Counted from the first letter of the stretch, positions 49,111 to 60,041 are shown. The stretch: DNA of 64,000 nt from an uncultured Pseudomonadales bacterium (GCA_943787425.1 CALSMJ010000001.1:62001-126000); one strand, 5' to 3'. Notes: generated by a model from the letters alone, not told the origin. Translations and numbers: made by a program.

Positions 49111-50094
49111 ATGACGCATCCTATCCTTTCCGTTGCACCCATGATGGGTTGTACTGACCGCCATTTTCGCTACCTCCTGCGCCTCATTAGTCCTAAGGCG
49201 CTGCTGTACAGCGAAATGATTACCACCGGCGCCCTACTTTACAATGCGCCCGAGGCGTTTTTACAGCATGCCCAAGATGAGCCGGTGGCTCTGCAGTTGG
49301 GCGGCAGCGACCCCAAAGCGCTCGCCGCCTGCGCCGTGCTTGCTGAGTCATTCGGCTATCAAGAGGTGAATTTGAACTGCGGCTGTCCAAGCGACCGGGT
49401 CCAAACTGGCGGCATCGGCGCCTGCCTTATGGCAACCCCCGAAGTCGTCGCAGATTGTTTTCGCGCCATGCAAGCAGCAACCGCTCTCCCGATCACAATC
49501 AAATGCCGCATCGGTATTGATGATCGCGACAGCTATGATGATTTTTTGGGCTTCATTGCTCCGAATTATGAGGCGGGTTGCCGCTTATTTGTAATCCACG
49601 CCCGCGCCGCCATTCTTAAGGGGCTTTCGCCTAAAGACAATCGAGAGATCCCGCCCCTGAAATACGACTATGTGACACGGATCCAAAAAGACTTTCCGGA
49701 CGCTGTATTTGTATTAAACGGCGGGCTCAAAACCGTTGAGGCGGTACTCGCTGCCCGCCAGGAAGTCCCCCATCTAATGCTGGGTCGCGCAATCTACAAT
49801 GATCCTTGGTTGCTGCATCGTCTGGATGTCGCGCTCGATCAGGCCGACGCAATAGATCCTGAGGTCATCATTGATCAATTTCGAGACTATATGCAGATAC
49901 AATTAGCGCAAGGCGTTCGGTTAAAACACATGACACGACACCTACTCGGCCTGTATCTTGGCCAGCCTGGCGCAAGAAGCTATCGACGTTATCTCAGCGA
50001 GCATATGTTCGAAGACGACGCTGGCATTGAGGTCTTTGACCAAGCCATCACCCACCGCCAAACACCGAACAGGACAGCACGCTATGATGAATAA
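49111..50094 (+). CDS. dusA: tRNA-dihydrouridine synthase A
   Basis: 327 residues, FMN enzyme that reduces uridines 20/20a in the tRNA D-loop. Seen: the start APMMGCTDRHFRYL (about 8-21), SEMITTGAL, the active-site block NLNCGCPSDRVQTGGIGACLM (about 91-111) with the catalytic Cys in GACLM, KCRIGIDD, HARAAILKGLSPKDNR and MLGRAIYNDPWLL. All are DusA-specific rather than DusB/C. The end overlaps the TerB-like gene start. Divergent from gltX. Confidence 0.95.
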   Translation: MTHPILSVAPMMGCTDRHFRYLLRLISPKALLYSEMITTGALLYNAPEAFLQHAQDEPVALQLGGSDPKALAACAVLAESFGYQEVNLNCGCPSDRVQTGGIGACLMATPEVVADCFRAMQAATALPITIKCRIGIDDRDSYDDFLGFIAPNYEAGCRLFVIHARAAILKGLSPKDNREIPPLKYDYVTRIQKDFPDAVFVLNGGLKTVEAVLAARQEVPHLMLGRAIYNDPWLLHRLDVALDQADAIDPEVIIDQFRDYMQIQLAQGVRLKHMTRHLLGLYLGQPGARSYRRYLSEHMFEDDAGIEVFDQAITHRQTPNRTARYDE

Positions 50095-50530
50095 ACTTAC
50101 CAGTTGGTTTACCCAATCCGTCGAAGTTCCCGCAGCGGACGAGGCGCCCCAGGAACTCGAATTGGCGACGGCTGCTTTAATGATGGAAGTGGCTCGGGCA
50201 GACTTCGAGCAAAGTGAAGAAGAGCGCAACCTTATGCTCCAAAAGCTGGGTACGCGCCTGAAGCTAGCGGATGAAGCCGTCGCCGGACTGCTCTTGCTGG
50301 CCCAGGATGCCTCTGAGGAAGCCCATGACCTGTACAGTTTCACGAGCATTATTAATGAGCGCTTCAACTATGCCGAGAAGAAGCAGCTTGTGGTGAATCT
50401 ATGGGAAATCGCCTTGGCGGATGCTCACATCGATCCGCAAGAGGACCACATCATACGTCGGATCGCAGGCCTTCTCAGCGTCGATCACAGCGACGTCATC
50501 CACGCCCGCGCCAAAGCACGCGATCAATAA
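50084..50530 (+). CDS. TerB-family (tellurite-resistance/Mo-cofactor-like helical) protein
   Basis: 148 residues from ATG 50084 (a second ATG follows at once). All-helical with the TerB pattern: LATAALMMEVARADFEQSEEERNLM (about 28-52), then a second copy IALADAHIDPQEDHIIRRIAGLLSV (about 108-132), each with acidic residues that may bind metal. The function of stand-alone TerB proteins is unclear. Overlaps the end of dusA by 11 bases, so they are probably co-transcribed. Confidence 0.85.
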   Translation: MMNKLTSWFTQSVEVPAADEAPQELELATAALMMEVARADFEQSEEERNLMLQKLGTRLKLADEAVAGLLLLAQDASEEAHDLYSFTSIINERFNYAEKKQLVVNLWEIALADAHIDPQEDHIIRRIAGLLSVDHSDVIHARAKARDQ

Positions 50531-50812
50531 ACCGGTTAATAGCAAGCCAAGGCGGTCACGATCTAAGACCTGGCTTGGCAAGTCGGCACGACAATTATTA
50601 TCAGTCCGTTAAAGTCCCTGTTGGCCAGATAACCGCTGAGGTTATCCTGCCTGCAACGTTAAGCGTCGGTTGAGGACGGCGCTCAGCGCCTCGTCGCAAT
50701 CTGGGTCAGGGCGGGAATTTACGGCCAAACACCTCAGTACAGCAATCGATTCGTTTAGCCTGTGGTTTAATGATTACGGCGCACGCGCAAAGCGCTGCGC
50801 CTTAAGCACCTC

Positions 50813-51334
50813 TTAACCCGTCGCGCGGAGGGACTTTTGAGCCGACTCGGAGCACTGCGCTTCTAGGGCGCAAACCAAGTCGCGAAAGGCTTCAAAATTA
50901 CGATGATTGAGCTGCATGAGCGTTTTATGCGCGTCGAGCACTTGGTCGCGCAGAGCCTTCTTCCGTGATTTGATCCGCCACCAGCTCTGCCATTTCGGCA
51001 TAGCCGTTGTTTGACGCTTTTAAAATCACGAAAATCTCATCGAAGCCCATACTGGCAATCACCCGATGGATATCCTCATGGCCAAACAACAGCGTTGGCT
51101 TAAATCCAAATTGCGCATCGAGTTGCGATCGCAATTTTAGCGAGGAAGCCTAGACGCGGTGCTGTCTAGGCATTCCGTATCGCTCAAATCCACGATCACA
51201 GACTTTAGAATATCGATTTCGTTGAGGTGCTGAAGGAACTGATTGAGAATCGGACCCTGGGTCACTCTCACATCGCCAACAGGCTTTAAGACGTGGCTTG
51301 CATCAACCACCTTGTGCAGGATTCTACCGGTCAT
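50813..51334 (-). pseudogene. STAS-domain anti-sigma-factor antagonist, frameshifted
   Basis: About 173 residues if repaired. The STAS core is recognisable: GDVRVTQGPILNQFL, the strand-helix turn VIVDLSDTECLDSTA with the phosphorylatable Ser, then GFLAKI-like and FGHEDIHRVIASMGFDEIFVIL. A helical C-terminal extension (DAHKTLMQLNHRNFEAFRDLVCALE) follows. ATG at 51334 has AAGGAAGG upstream and lies within the last codons of the phosphatase gene. The frame changes near 51153, 51130 and 50970. The role is partner-switching control of a sigma factor or effector, set by the adjacent phosphatase. The anti-sigma kinase is not nearby. Confidence 0.68.
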
Positions 51335-52520
51335 ATCCAACCTTCCTTACGAGGCTTAACACAGATGCATCATCTGCTAACCCATCGTCCGAAACTTCAA
51401 ATAAACGTTCGAGCAAGCCTTCCACTTCACCCGAATCCCCCAAAGCAAACGCTTTTCAACGTTGCTTCTTTTTCCGCTAAGGCTTCGCCGCGCAGGCCTT
51501 GTAAGACCCCATCCGACATGATCAGCAACTTAAATTCAGGTGCCAACGCAAGCTGGACGGCATCATACTCCTTAGATTTCAATAAACCTAGGGGTAATTC
51601 ACCCGCTTCAAGCACCTGTACTGCGCCATTTTGGACCAGCAAAGGATGCGGAAAATGGCCCGCTGAGCAATACCGCAGTTGATTATTCCGAAGATCAATC
51701 ACATTCCCAGCACACAGGTTACATGGTGATCAAAGACCGCCTCGCACAAGGCCGCATTGATTTGCGCCATCATCCGCCCGACCGAGAGGCTCGCGTCGCC
51801 TCGCCGCCATCAGCACCAATCGCTCTACCTGCTCATTGAGCAGTACCGTAACCAAAGCACTCCCTGTGCCATGACCCGAAACATCCGCAAGGCAAAACAG
51901 CACTTCATGGGCCCTGATCGAACTGTACTGAATAAAATCACCTGTCAGCATGAGCGACGGCCGGATGTCATGCGCAACCGTCAGGCCCTTTAAATTAAGC
52001 GCCGCCTCAGGCATTAACATTTTTTGGACGCTCGCGCCCAATGCTTGATCTTCCTCCACCGCCAGTAAACTTGCGGCCATGGCTTGCAGCTTGCGCGTTG
52101 CTTGCTTTCTTTTGACGTCCGACTTTGGCTTGCCGCTCAAAGTAGTCGAGCTTGGCCTGCCAGTAACTGGAGAGTCCATCGGTATTGCTGAGCGCGGCCG
52201 GCACGAGATCACACCCACCCTGGCCATAGAACGCTTCCAAATCAGAAGCCGACACAGGCCCAAACACAGAGCATTTGCAAACTGGGCCAGCGCTGCATCC
52301 AGCTGGCAAACTGTGCGCAGACATTGGGTTAGGGCGTCGCCCGCTTGAATCAACAAGATTGCCGCGACTAAGGGGCAGTTCATTGAATGACCGCGATCAA
52401 GGCATCCACCGAAACCACTTTTACCCGAGGATTCTCATGAAGCTGACGATGCACCCAATCACCAACAGGGCATAAAGGATCTTCGCCACAAACGAGGTAA
52501 ATGTTTGCGTTGTCTGACAT
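51324..52520 (-). pseudogene. Receiver-like/PP2C (SpoIIE-type) phosphatase, frameshifted
   Basis: About 398 residues if repaired. The N-terminal ~110 residues look like a degenerate receiver (IYLVCGEDPL..., no clear phosphoacceptor Asp), followed by a coiled linker. The PP2C domain shows LTGDFIQY (metal Asp), VLFCLADVSGHGTGSALVTVLL (second metal Asp), LRYCSAGHFPHPLL, LIMSDGVL and a terminal DDGLADDASVLSL. The frame changes about five times between 52390 and 51440. The stop at 51324-51326 overlaps the STAS start by 11 bases. It is predicted to dephosphorylate the STAS protein. Compare receiver-PP2C/STAS pairs that control biofilm or stress in other gammaproteobacteria. Confidence 0.7.
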
Positions 52521-52607
52521 TAACGATCGTTCAGCATCAGAACCTCAACACGGTCGAAACCATTGCACTCAACCCCCTTCACCGATTCAGACCGGCAAAT
52601 TGCGCAA

Positions 52608-55600
52608 TTAGCGTAGCGCTGATTCAAGCTCAGTCCAAGCTTTTTCGAGCCGCTTTTCAGAGATGGGGACCCGCGTGCCAACCGGTTGCGCAAACAGCGA
52701 CACCCGATACTCTTGCAGTAGCCATTCAAATTCACCCGCCAGCCGGCGCTGTTCCACACTAAGCCCAGTTAAACGCGTTTGGAAGCGCGCCACTTTGGCT
52801 AAGTTTTCATTTTCTCGCGCCAAATTGCCGGGCAGTTTATCGAGTCTGTAATCAATGGCTTTAAGATACCGGGCATAAGACAGCAGCCAAGGCGCCTCAA
52901 TTTGGGTCACGAAGCGAGCACGAAACAACCACTGCAGTTGGGCGTCAATATCCATTCGGGTTGCCTGCACCGGCGGGCTCACAAGCTTTGCCAGCAGAAT
53001 CTCAATACGGGTTGCCGTCTTTAACGCCTCCGTTAGCGCCGCAACCAGTCGCTGACCACGCTCAAATAACTGTCCTCGGCCCTCTAACCGTTCTTGAAAC
53101 AGGGCGGCCGTGCGCACGATTGGCTGATCATCAACCAAGGTATGTCGAAAAATGGCGTCGATCAGATCGGCCTGCAACCGCGGGGCATCGCCTCGGGCGG
53201 CATACTGCAAGCCAAGCGCCTTTCAGACCCGGCAATTGCTTTTGCAGGTATCGCCGTTGGTCGGGTAAAGACAACGCAAGCAGCCTTGCCACACCCTGAG
53301 CATGTGCTCGCTCGGCACTGCCTACGTCTTCAAACACGACGATATCCACATGATCGATCTGATCCACCAATGCGGGGTAACCCCTTATTTCGATCGCGCC
53401 TTCCTGAGTGGTAACACTCGCCGGCAGGGTTTCGAAATCCCAAGTTTTGAGGCCGACTCGAGCCAGCGCATGCGTCGGCTGACGATCTGGCGCGCGGGCC
53501 TTAAACTGCTGAAAAAGCGCAGCCAGGTTCCGCCCTGAACCCAAGACCTTACCTGAGGCATCAACCACCCGCACTTGAATCGAGAGATGTTTATCCAATC
53601 CTGCTACTTGAAAATCCGATTCGGCAATCGCAACGCCCGTCATGCGAAAAAGGCGGTCTGCTAAGGCCGCTCGAAGCGAGCCTTTGGACGCATCCAGCCC
53701 GGCTAGCGCTTTTTCAGCGAACTCCGGGGCCGGCACAAAATTCTTACGCAACGCTTTCGGCAGCGACTTGATTAGGGCGAGGCATTTTTCCGGCAGCAGT
53801 CCCGGCACGAGCCAGTCCAGCTTTTCGCTCGAAACCTGATTCAGCAGCGATATCGGCACATCAATGCTAACGCCGTCATCCGCGGCGGCCGGGTCAAACG
53901 CATACTGCAGCGGCAAAGCATTATTACCAACCGACAAGGCGTTGGGGTACAGCGATTCAGAAATGGCCGCATCGCGCTGCATCAGAAATTCCCGGGTCAG
54001 CGACAAGCGCCCTCCCAAACCGCGATCTGACTTGAGCGCCTCGGTTAGATCAATCTCGCTCACCACGGTCTGCGGCAAGGCCGAGTCATAGAACTCAAAC
54101 AACCTTTGATGATCTACCAGCAGGTCTCGCTTGCGACTTTTGGACTCTAATGCTTCGATTTCATCAATCAGCACTTCGTTTTTGCGCAAAAACTTAAACC
54201 GGTCCACCAACTGTCGCATGACCAGTGCGTCTTGAATAAAAAGATCCCGAGCGCCGCTCGGGTCAATGTTCGAGTAATCGGTTTGCCGGCGCTTCACCAG
54301 CACAACCCCAAACAAGCTGACTTCCTCAAAACACAGCACTTGCCCACGGGTTACATCAAAGTGGGGTTCAAAATAGCGCCGCTTCACCAAGTGCTCGGCG
54401 GCAGACTCAACCCATTCCGGCTCGATCTCGCAATTGGTGCGGGCGAACAATCGGCTCGTTTCAACCAGCGCTGCCGCCATCAGCCATTTCGGCTTGCGCT
54501 TAAAGAGACTCGATGCGGGAAAAATATGATACCGGCGATTTCTAGCACCGGCATAATCACCCTTGTCTGTGCGCTCTGCCACCTGCCCAAGATAGCCCGG
54601 CAACAACGCCCGATGCACCTGCTCGTAATCACTCTCGCCTCGGTTGATTCGGAACTTCTTCTCGCGGCAGATGAGCAGGAGCTGAGTGTGAATCTCTCGC
54701 CAATCTCGCATTCGCAGGTAGGATAAAAACTGGCTTCGACAAAACTTCCGAAGCTCGCCCTGGGTTGAGGCTTGGCGCGTCGCCTCAAACCCCTCCCAAA
54801 GCTTCACCAAATCTAAAAAGTCCGATTGACCGTGCCGCCATTGTCGTGCGCCTCATCGGCCTTTTGGCTGGCGTCGGCTGGCCGCTCCTTCGGATCTTGG
54901 ACCGACAGACCGCTGACAATGATCAGGACCTCTTTTAAGCAACTGAATCGATTGGCCTCAACCAATGTCCTCGCCAAGCGCAAATCCACGGGGAAATCCG
55001 CCAAGTCGCGCCCCACCCGCGTCAGCCTGCGCTCGCCATCAATGGCCTGCAATTCCGTTAACAGTTGAAATCCATCGGAGAGTTGGCGCTGCTCTGGGCG
55101 CTCTATAAAGGGAAACTTTGCGGGATCCCCCAGCTTGAGTTTCATCATTTGCAGCAACACGGCCGCTAGATTGGTACGCAGAATTTCAGGCGTCGTAAAT
55201 TCGGGCCGGCCGAGAAAGTCTTCTTCGCTATAAAGCCTGAAACACACCCCATCGCTGATGCGTCCGCAACGCCCTTTACGCTGATCCGCGCTGGCGCGAG
55301 AGATCGCCTCGATGGGGAGCCGTTGGATCTTTGATGTCACGCTGTATCGTGAAATCCTCGCCATCCCTGGGTCAATCACATAGCGAATGCCCGGCACGGT
55401 GAGCGAGGTTTCTGCAACGTTCGTGGTTAGCACGACCCGGGTCTGGCGTAAGGGCGAGAACACCCGGTTCTGCTCTTTAGCCGAAAGACGCGCATACAGC
55501 GGCAAAATTTCAGCTGGCACCTTCCACTTTTTGCGCAATAACAGCGCAACTTCTCGGATTTCTCGCTCGCCCGCTAAGAAAATGAGCACGCCGCCCGGGG

Positions 55601-56455
55601 ATCGGTGACCGCGCTCTAAGGCCATAATTTCATTGAGGGCCTCAAGAATCCCCATTTGCAGACCCGCTTCGGCCTCGTCTTCCGCGGCCTGCTCGGTCAT
55701 GGGCCGGTAACGCACCTCAACCGGATAGGTTCGGCCAGAGACCTCGATGACTGGCGCATCATTGAAGTGCTTTGAGAAAGCGCTCTAAATCAATGGTCGC
55801 CGACGTAATGATGACTTTTAGATCGGGGCGTTTCGGTAGAATTCGTTTGATATAGCCCAATAAAAAGTCGATGTTCAAACTGCGCTCATGCGCCTCATCG
55901 ATAATGAGCGTGTCGTATTGCTCTAGAAATCGATCGTTCTGCGTCTCGGCCAATAAAATCCCGTCGGTCATGACTTTGATTAGGGTGCGATCGCTGGTTT
56001 GGTCCCCAAAACGAATCTGAAAGCCCACCTGCTCGCCGATCGGCACCGCAAGCTCTTCGGCCAGCCGCGCCGCCACCGTACGAGCCGCCACACGGCGCGG
56101 CTGGGTGTGGCCGATCGTGCCAAGCACGCCCCGCCCCAGTTCCAAGCAAATTTTCGGTAATTGGGTGGTTTTGCCCGAGCCGGTTTCGCCTGCAACAATC
56201 ACCACTTGATGCTTGGGCAATCGCGGCCTTTAAGTCCTCGAGCCGCCCAACAACCGGTAATATGTCTGGGTAGCGCACCGCCGGTTTGGCCGCGATACGC
56301 GTGCCTGAACAGCGGCTTCAGAACGCGCTTTACGTTTTTCAAATTGCTTGGCTTGTCGTGGGTTGCCGGCCAACTTAGCCAGCGAGAAAGCGATCTCGGA
56401 TTAAACAACCCTGAAGTTGCTGCGCTGGGGTGGGCCGAGATGGCGCTTGCGACAT
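52608..56455 (-). pseudogene. hrpA: HrpA, DEAH-box RNA helicase, at least five frameshifts
   Basis: About 1280 residues if repaired, normal for bacterial HrpA. HrpA unwinds RNA and rescues stalled ribosomes. Seen: Walker [23 protein letters not shown] box [46 protein letters not shown], then the ratchet/winged-helix domains and the HrpA-specific DUF3418-like C-terminus. The frame changes near 56390, 56215, 55760, 54810 and 53200, and each time the sequence picks up at the next conserved residue. Start taken as ATG 56455. The long uninterrupted conserved pieces suggest sequence errors more than decay. Confidence 0.85.
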
Positions 56456-56558
56456 GATCTTTCACTTCAATGTATAAGGGCAGCGTCGTACACGGAAGCG
56501 TCGTACAAGGGCAGCGCCTACAGGGCAGCGTCCAGATTCAAACGACGCAACGTCTTAA

Positions 56559-57710
56559 TTACTTCGACAGGGCATTCATCCCTTCTTCAATACCCCGAAT
56601 GGTCAGCGGAAACATCTGATCCTCGACCAACTTCTTGGTCAGCGCGACCGAGGTCGAGTATTCCCAAGTATCTTGCGGCGTCGGGTTGATCCAAATCACT
56701 TTGTCGAAGGTGTCTTGCAAACGCTGCATCCAAATCGCGCCCGCCTCTTCATTCCAGTGCTCGACGCTGCCGCCAGAATGCGTAATCTCATAGGGCGCCA
56801 TGGTCGCGTCCCCAACAAAGATCACCTTATAGTCATGGCTGTATTTATGCAGGATGTCAAAGGTATCGATACGCTCGTTCATACGTCGTCGGTGCTCTTT
56901 CCACACGCCGTCATAAATAAAATTATGAAAATAATAGGTCTCTAGGTGCTTGAATTCACTGCGGGCCGCCGAAAACAACTCTTCACAAACTCGAACGTGT
57001 GCGTCCATCGAGCCGCCGTTGTCCAAAAACAACAGTACCTTGACCGTATTACGCCGTTCAGGTCGCATCACGATATCCAGCAAACCGCCGTTCTTGGCTG
57101 TTTTATCAATCGTGTTGCCAATATCAAATTCATCATCTGCCCCGGTTCGAGCAAGCTTTCTAAGCCGGCGCAGCGAAATCTTTAAGCCCCGGGTCCCAAG
57201 CTCAATGTTATCGTCGTAAGCTTTGTAGTCGCGTTTGTCCCATTGGCGCTTGCCGCGCCGTTTCTTGCCGCGCTTATCGTCGCCCTCTTCTCCCCGACCG
57301 TTTTTTCCTTTGCCTTCCTTGTCCTTTTTATCGCCTTCGCCGCGAGCTTCTTTTTCGACCTCACGCTTGAACGCTTCGATCAATTTTTCAAGCCCGCCCA
57401 AGCCTTCAATTTTCTCGAGATCTTCTTTCGAAAGCGATTTTTCAAATTCTCGGCGCAGATATTCATCCGGAATTAAGCTTGAAAGTAAACTAGCTAAATC
57501 CTCTAACCCTTTGAAGTACGTGCTAAATGCACGATCAAACTTGTCGTAATGACGCTCATCTTTCACCAAGGTCATACGACTTAGGTAATAAAACTCATCG
57601 ATGTCGGCATAGACCAAACGCGCCTTGAGCACTTCCAACAGATGCATCAACTCGGTGATCGAGACCGGAATTCTGGCTTTCTTAAGTTCCATGAAAAAAT
57701 TGATCAGCAT
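56559..57710 (-). CDS. CoxE-like VWA-domain protein, partner of MoxR ATPase
   Basis: 383 residues. A helical N-terminus (1-115) is followed by a low-complexity, very charged linker (about 117-165, rich in K, E, G, R) and a C-terminal von Willebrand A domain starting VKVLLFLDNGGSMDAH. This is a MIDAS variant DxGxSM with Asn and Gly at the x positions. VIFVGDATMAP gives the second metal-site region. MoxR/VWA pairs act as chaperone-like complexes that mature metalloenzymes or membrane targets. The MoxR gene lies upstream (58039-58908) in the same direction. ATG at 57710 with GGAAG upstream. Confidence 0.82.
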   Translation of the reverse strand: MLINFFMELKKARIPVSITELMHLLEVLKARLVYADIDEFYYLSRMTLVKDERHYDKFDRAFSTYFKGLEDLASLLSSLIPDEYLRREFEKSLSKEDLEKIEGLGGLEKLIEAFKREVEKEARGEGDKKDKEGKGKNGRGEEGDDKRGKKRRGKRQWDKRDYKAYDDNIELGTRGLKISLRRLRKLARTGADDEFDIGNTIDKTAKNGGLLDIVMRPERRNTVKVLLFLDNGGSMDAHVRVCEELFSAARSEFKHLETYYFHNFIYDGVWKEHRRRMNERIDTFDILHKYSHDYKVIFVGDATMAPYEITHSGGSVEHWNEEAGAIWMQRLQDTFDKVIWINPTPQDTWEYSTSVALTKKLVEDQMFPLTIRGIEEGMNALSK

Positions 57711-58038
57711 GCTCAGTACTTCCTTTTTACTTACGCAACTAAAGCCGCCTGGCTTCTGCGTCTACCGCTTGTCTCCTCGGCCTCATCTCTCGGGCTGCAG
57801 GAGGACGAGGCGCTGTAAGGATCCAATTCAACTTGAGGATCCTCTTATTGGCAACCTAAGTCCCGATATCCCAGCACCGGTTCTGCGCGCCGTCTAATGC
57901 CGCGGATCTGCGGGCTGCAACCACCCTCTTTTCGGCCATTTCGGGGCCTTGCTGGCCACGCTCTGCAACCGGTGGTCTTAGCCAGTCAAACCAGATCTCG
58001 CGTTAACCATTACAATGGGCTTAAGGCTCAACCTAAGC
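57711..58038. other. Intergenic between MoxR and VWA genes, no gene seen
   Basis: 328 bases between two co-directional genes. Open frames here look non-coding. A GGCTGCAGG-type G+C-rich block is present, but no hairpin with a T-run. The two genes may still be co-transcribed. Confidence 0.35.
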
Positions 58039-58908
58039 CTAGCCTTGTCCCCCAGAGCTGTTACCGCCCGACTGACGACGATTCATAAAGGCCAGGCGCT
58101 CTAACAACTGGACATCTTGCTCGTTCTTAACCAAAGCCCCATACAGCGGCGGAATCGCTTTGGTGGTATCGCGGTTGGTTAGAATTTCTTCCGGGATGTC
58201 ATCCGCCATTAGCAATTTCAACCAATCGATCAATTCAGAGGTCGAGGGCTTTTTCTTCAGGCCCGGCACTTTTCGGACATCAAAGAAAATCTCCAGCGCT
58301 TCCTTCACCAAGTCTTGCTTGATGCTCGGGTAATGCACATCGACGATCTGCTGCATCGTCTCGCGATCTGGGAATTGAATGTAGTGGAAGAAACACCGTC
58401 TGAGAAACGCATCCGGCAACTCTTTTTCGTTATTCGACGTAATGACTACAATCGGCCGCACCTTGGCCTTCACCATCTCGCCAGTTTCGTAGACAAAGAA
58501 CTCCATTTTGTCGAGTTCTTGCAGGAGATCGTTCGGGAACTCAATATCTGCCTTGTCAATTTCATCGATCAATAGCACGACTTTGTGGTCCGCCTCGAAG
58601 GCCTCCCAAAGCTTACCCTTCTCGATATAGTTTTTAATATCATGAACCCGATCATCTCCCAACTGAGAATCGCGCAGACGTGAGACCGCGTCGTACTCAT
58701 ACAACCCTTGCTGCGCTTTGGTGGTTGATTTGATATTCCAGGCAATGATTGGCAAGCCTAACGATTCCGCGATTTCTTCTGCGAGCATCGTTTTACCAGT
58801 GCCGGGCTCCCCCTTAATCAGAAGTGGTCGTTCAAGCGTGACCGCAGCGTTAACCGCCATCTGAAGTTCATCTGTGGCGATATAGGTTTTGGTACTTGAA
58901 AATTTCAT
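58039..58908 (-). CDS. MoxR-family AAA+ ATPase
   Basis: 289 residues. Walker A GEPGTGKTML (about 36-45), Walker B VVLLIDEIDKAD (about 109-120), sensor 1 VITSNNEKELPDAFLRRCFFHY with arginine finger, and a C-terminal lid helix domain. Matches MoxR/RavA/CoxD-type ATPases that work with VWA-domain partners. ATG at 58908 preceded by GGGAC. The partner VWA gene follows downstream. Confidence 0.92.
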   Translation of the reverse strand: MKFSSTKTYIATDELQMAVNAAVTLERPLLIKGEPGTGKTMLAEEIAESLGLPIIAWNIKSTTKAQQGLYEYDAVSRLRDSQLGDDRVHDIKNYIEKGKLWEAFEADHKVVLLIDEIDKADIEFPNDLLQELDKMEFFVYETGEMVKAKVRPIVVITSNNEKELPDAFLRRCFFHYIQFPDRETMQQIVDVHYPSIKQDLVKEALEIFFDVRKVPGLKKKPSTSELIDWLKLLMADDIPEEILTNRDTTKAIPPLYGALVKNEQDVQLLERLAFMNRRQSGGNSSGGQG

Positions 58909-59003
58909 AACGTCCCTTACATCTGATCAATATTAATTTTTGTTCGCCCGTACTTTAATTTGACTGCGCAAGCATAGCAAGCCTATGCCCTGCGCGACCT
59001 TTT

Positions 59004-59368
59004 CTACCGCCCCTTTTGGTCTGAGGAATCAGTGTTTAAGTCCTTATTTCGAGGGCGAACAATCCCGAACACGATGACACTGACCAGCATGGCTAGGTAC
59101 ACCACCAACAGGATAACGCCACCTTGTAGCGTTGTTGCGGCACCTCGGAGCAATACATCCATACCCAGCGTGAGCACCGCTGGCGCATAATGGCCTGGAA
59201 ATTCAGCGATCTCTGCGGGTGTAAAGACCAATACAAAGAAGTGCCCTCGAATCATGGCTTTGGTGAAGAACGACCGGGCCTGGTGAAGGCAAACACTTGC
59301 GCCATAAACAAGACGCCGAACCCTAGGTAAACAGCCCAGGCAATCACATACTCAACACCGCTACCCAT
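59004..59368 (-). CDS. Small integral membrane protein, one frameshift
   Basis: About 121 residues if joined. The first ~37 residues from ATG 59368 contain a membrane helix (YVIAWAVYLGFGVLFMAQVFAF). A one-base shift near 59268 leads to FFTKAMIRGHFFVLVFTPAEIAEFPGHYAPAV and a second membrane helix (GGVILLVVYLAMLVSVIVFGIV), ending in a hydrophilic tail. The start codon overlaps the ycgN stop (TAATG), so it is the last gene of that operon. Function unknown. Confidence 0.55.
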
Positions 59369-59805
59369 TACTGTTCAACCCAATGAATGATGCGCTCTTC
59401 AAGCTCTTCTTCGTGCACAAATGCCTCGGAAACGCACCGTCCCGTCACGGCAATCCCGGCTTCTTGAACCGATTCTGCGCGACCCGATAGCAAGGGATGC
59501 CAATCCTGCAGGGGCTTACCCTCTGCGACTAAACGATAGGCGCACGTTGTGGGCAACCAATGAAACGCAGCAACGTCATCGGGCGTTAGCCAAACACAAT
59601 TCGGTACCAAACGATTCCGATCTTGATACTCGGTACACCGACAAGCATCCTGATCCAGGTACCGACACACCACATCGGTATAAAACACCTCATCAGTATC
59701 CTCATCCTCAAGCTTGTGCAGGCAGCACCGCGCGCAACCGTCGCACAGCGACTCCCACTCGGCGCGGTTCATCTGATCGAGCCGTTTAGTCTCCCAAAAC
59801 CTCAT
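59368..59805 (-). CDS. ycgN: YcgN/UPF0260 family Cys-cluster protein
   Basis: 145 residues with the family Cys cluster: CDGCARCC (about 22-29), CRYLDQDACRCTEY (about 47-60), NCVWL, TTCAYR and a terminal TGRCVSE. The spacing fits the CxxCxxCC arrangement of YcgN and of proteins that bind Fe-S clusters or zinc. Function unknown. Its start overlaps the end of ycgL (ATGA), as in many gammaproteobacteria. Confidence 0.92.
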   Translation of the reverse strand: MRFWETKRLDQMNRAEWESLCDGCARCCLHKLEDEDTDEVFYTDVVCRYLDQDACRCTEYQDRNRLVPNCVWLTPDDVAAFHWLPTTCAYRLVAEGKPLQDWHPLLSGRAESVQEAGIAVTGRCVSEAFVHEEELEERIIHWVEQ

Positions 59806-60041
59806 GTGCCAACCACCGGCGGCATCTGCAGGTAGTACCCTTTGTTGTCGACTGCCGTCATCACCTCTTCAGCGGATACCTGAGCCAGTTTCTGACCCGC
59901 TTTTAAATCGAGCGTCATGACTGCGGTGGGGTCACCGAACTGCGCAAGCAGCGCCGCAGGCACTTTTTTGAGCCCGATCATCTCCGGGACGTAGACATAC
60001 AAGTATTCACGGGTCGAGGCTTTGTAAACCGTCACTTTCAT
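59802..60041 (-). CDS. ycgL: YcgL family protein
   Basis: 79 residues matching the small YcgL fold: an initial strand-rich MKVTVYKASTREYLYVYV, a central PAALLAQFGDPTAVMTLDL and the conserved ending KGYYLQMPP. Function unknown. Often next to rnd and ycgN, as here. ATG overlaps the rnd stop by 4 bases, showing tight coupling. Confidence 0.92.
   Translation of the reverse strand: MKVTVYKASTREYLYVYVPEMIGLKKVPAALLAQFGDPTAVMTLDLKAGQKLAQVSAEEVMTAVDNKGYYLQMPPVVGT

Noticed and set aside
47484..56455. Programmed ribosomal frameshifting as cause of the split gltX and hrpA frames
   Set aside because: No slippery heptamer with a downstream structure is evident at the break points, and hrpA would need five such events.
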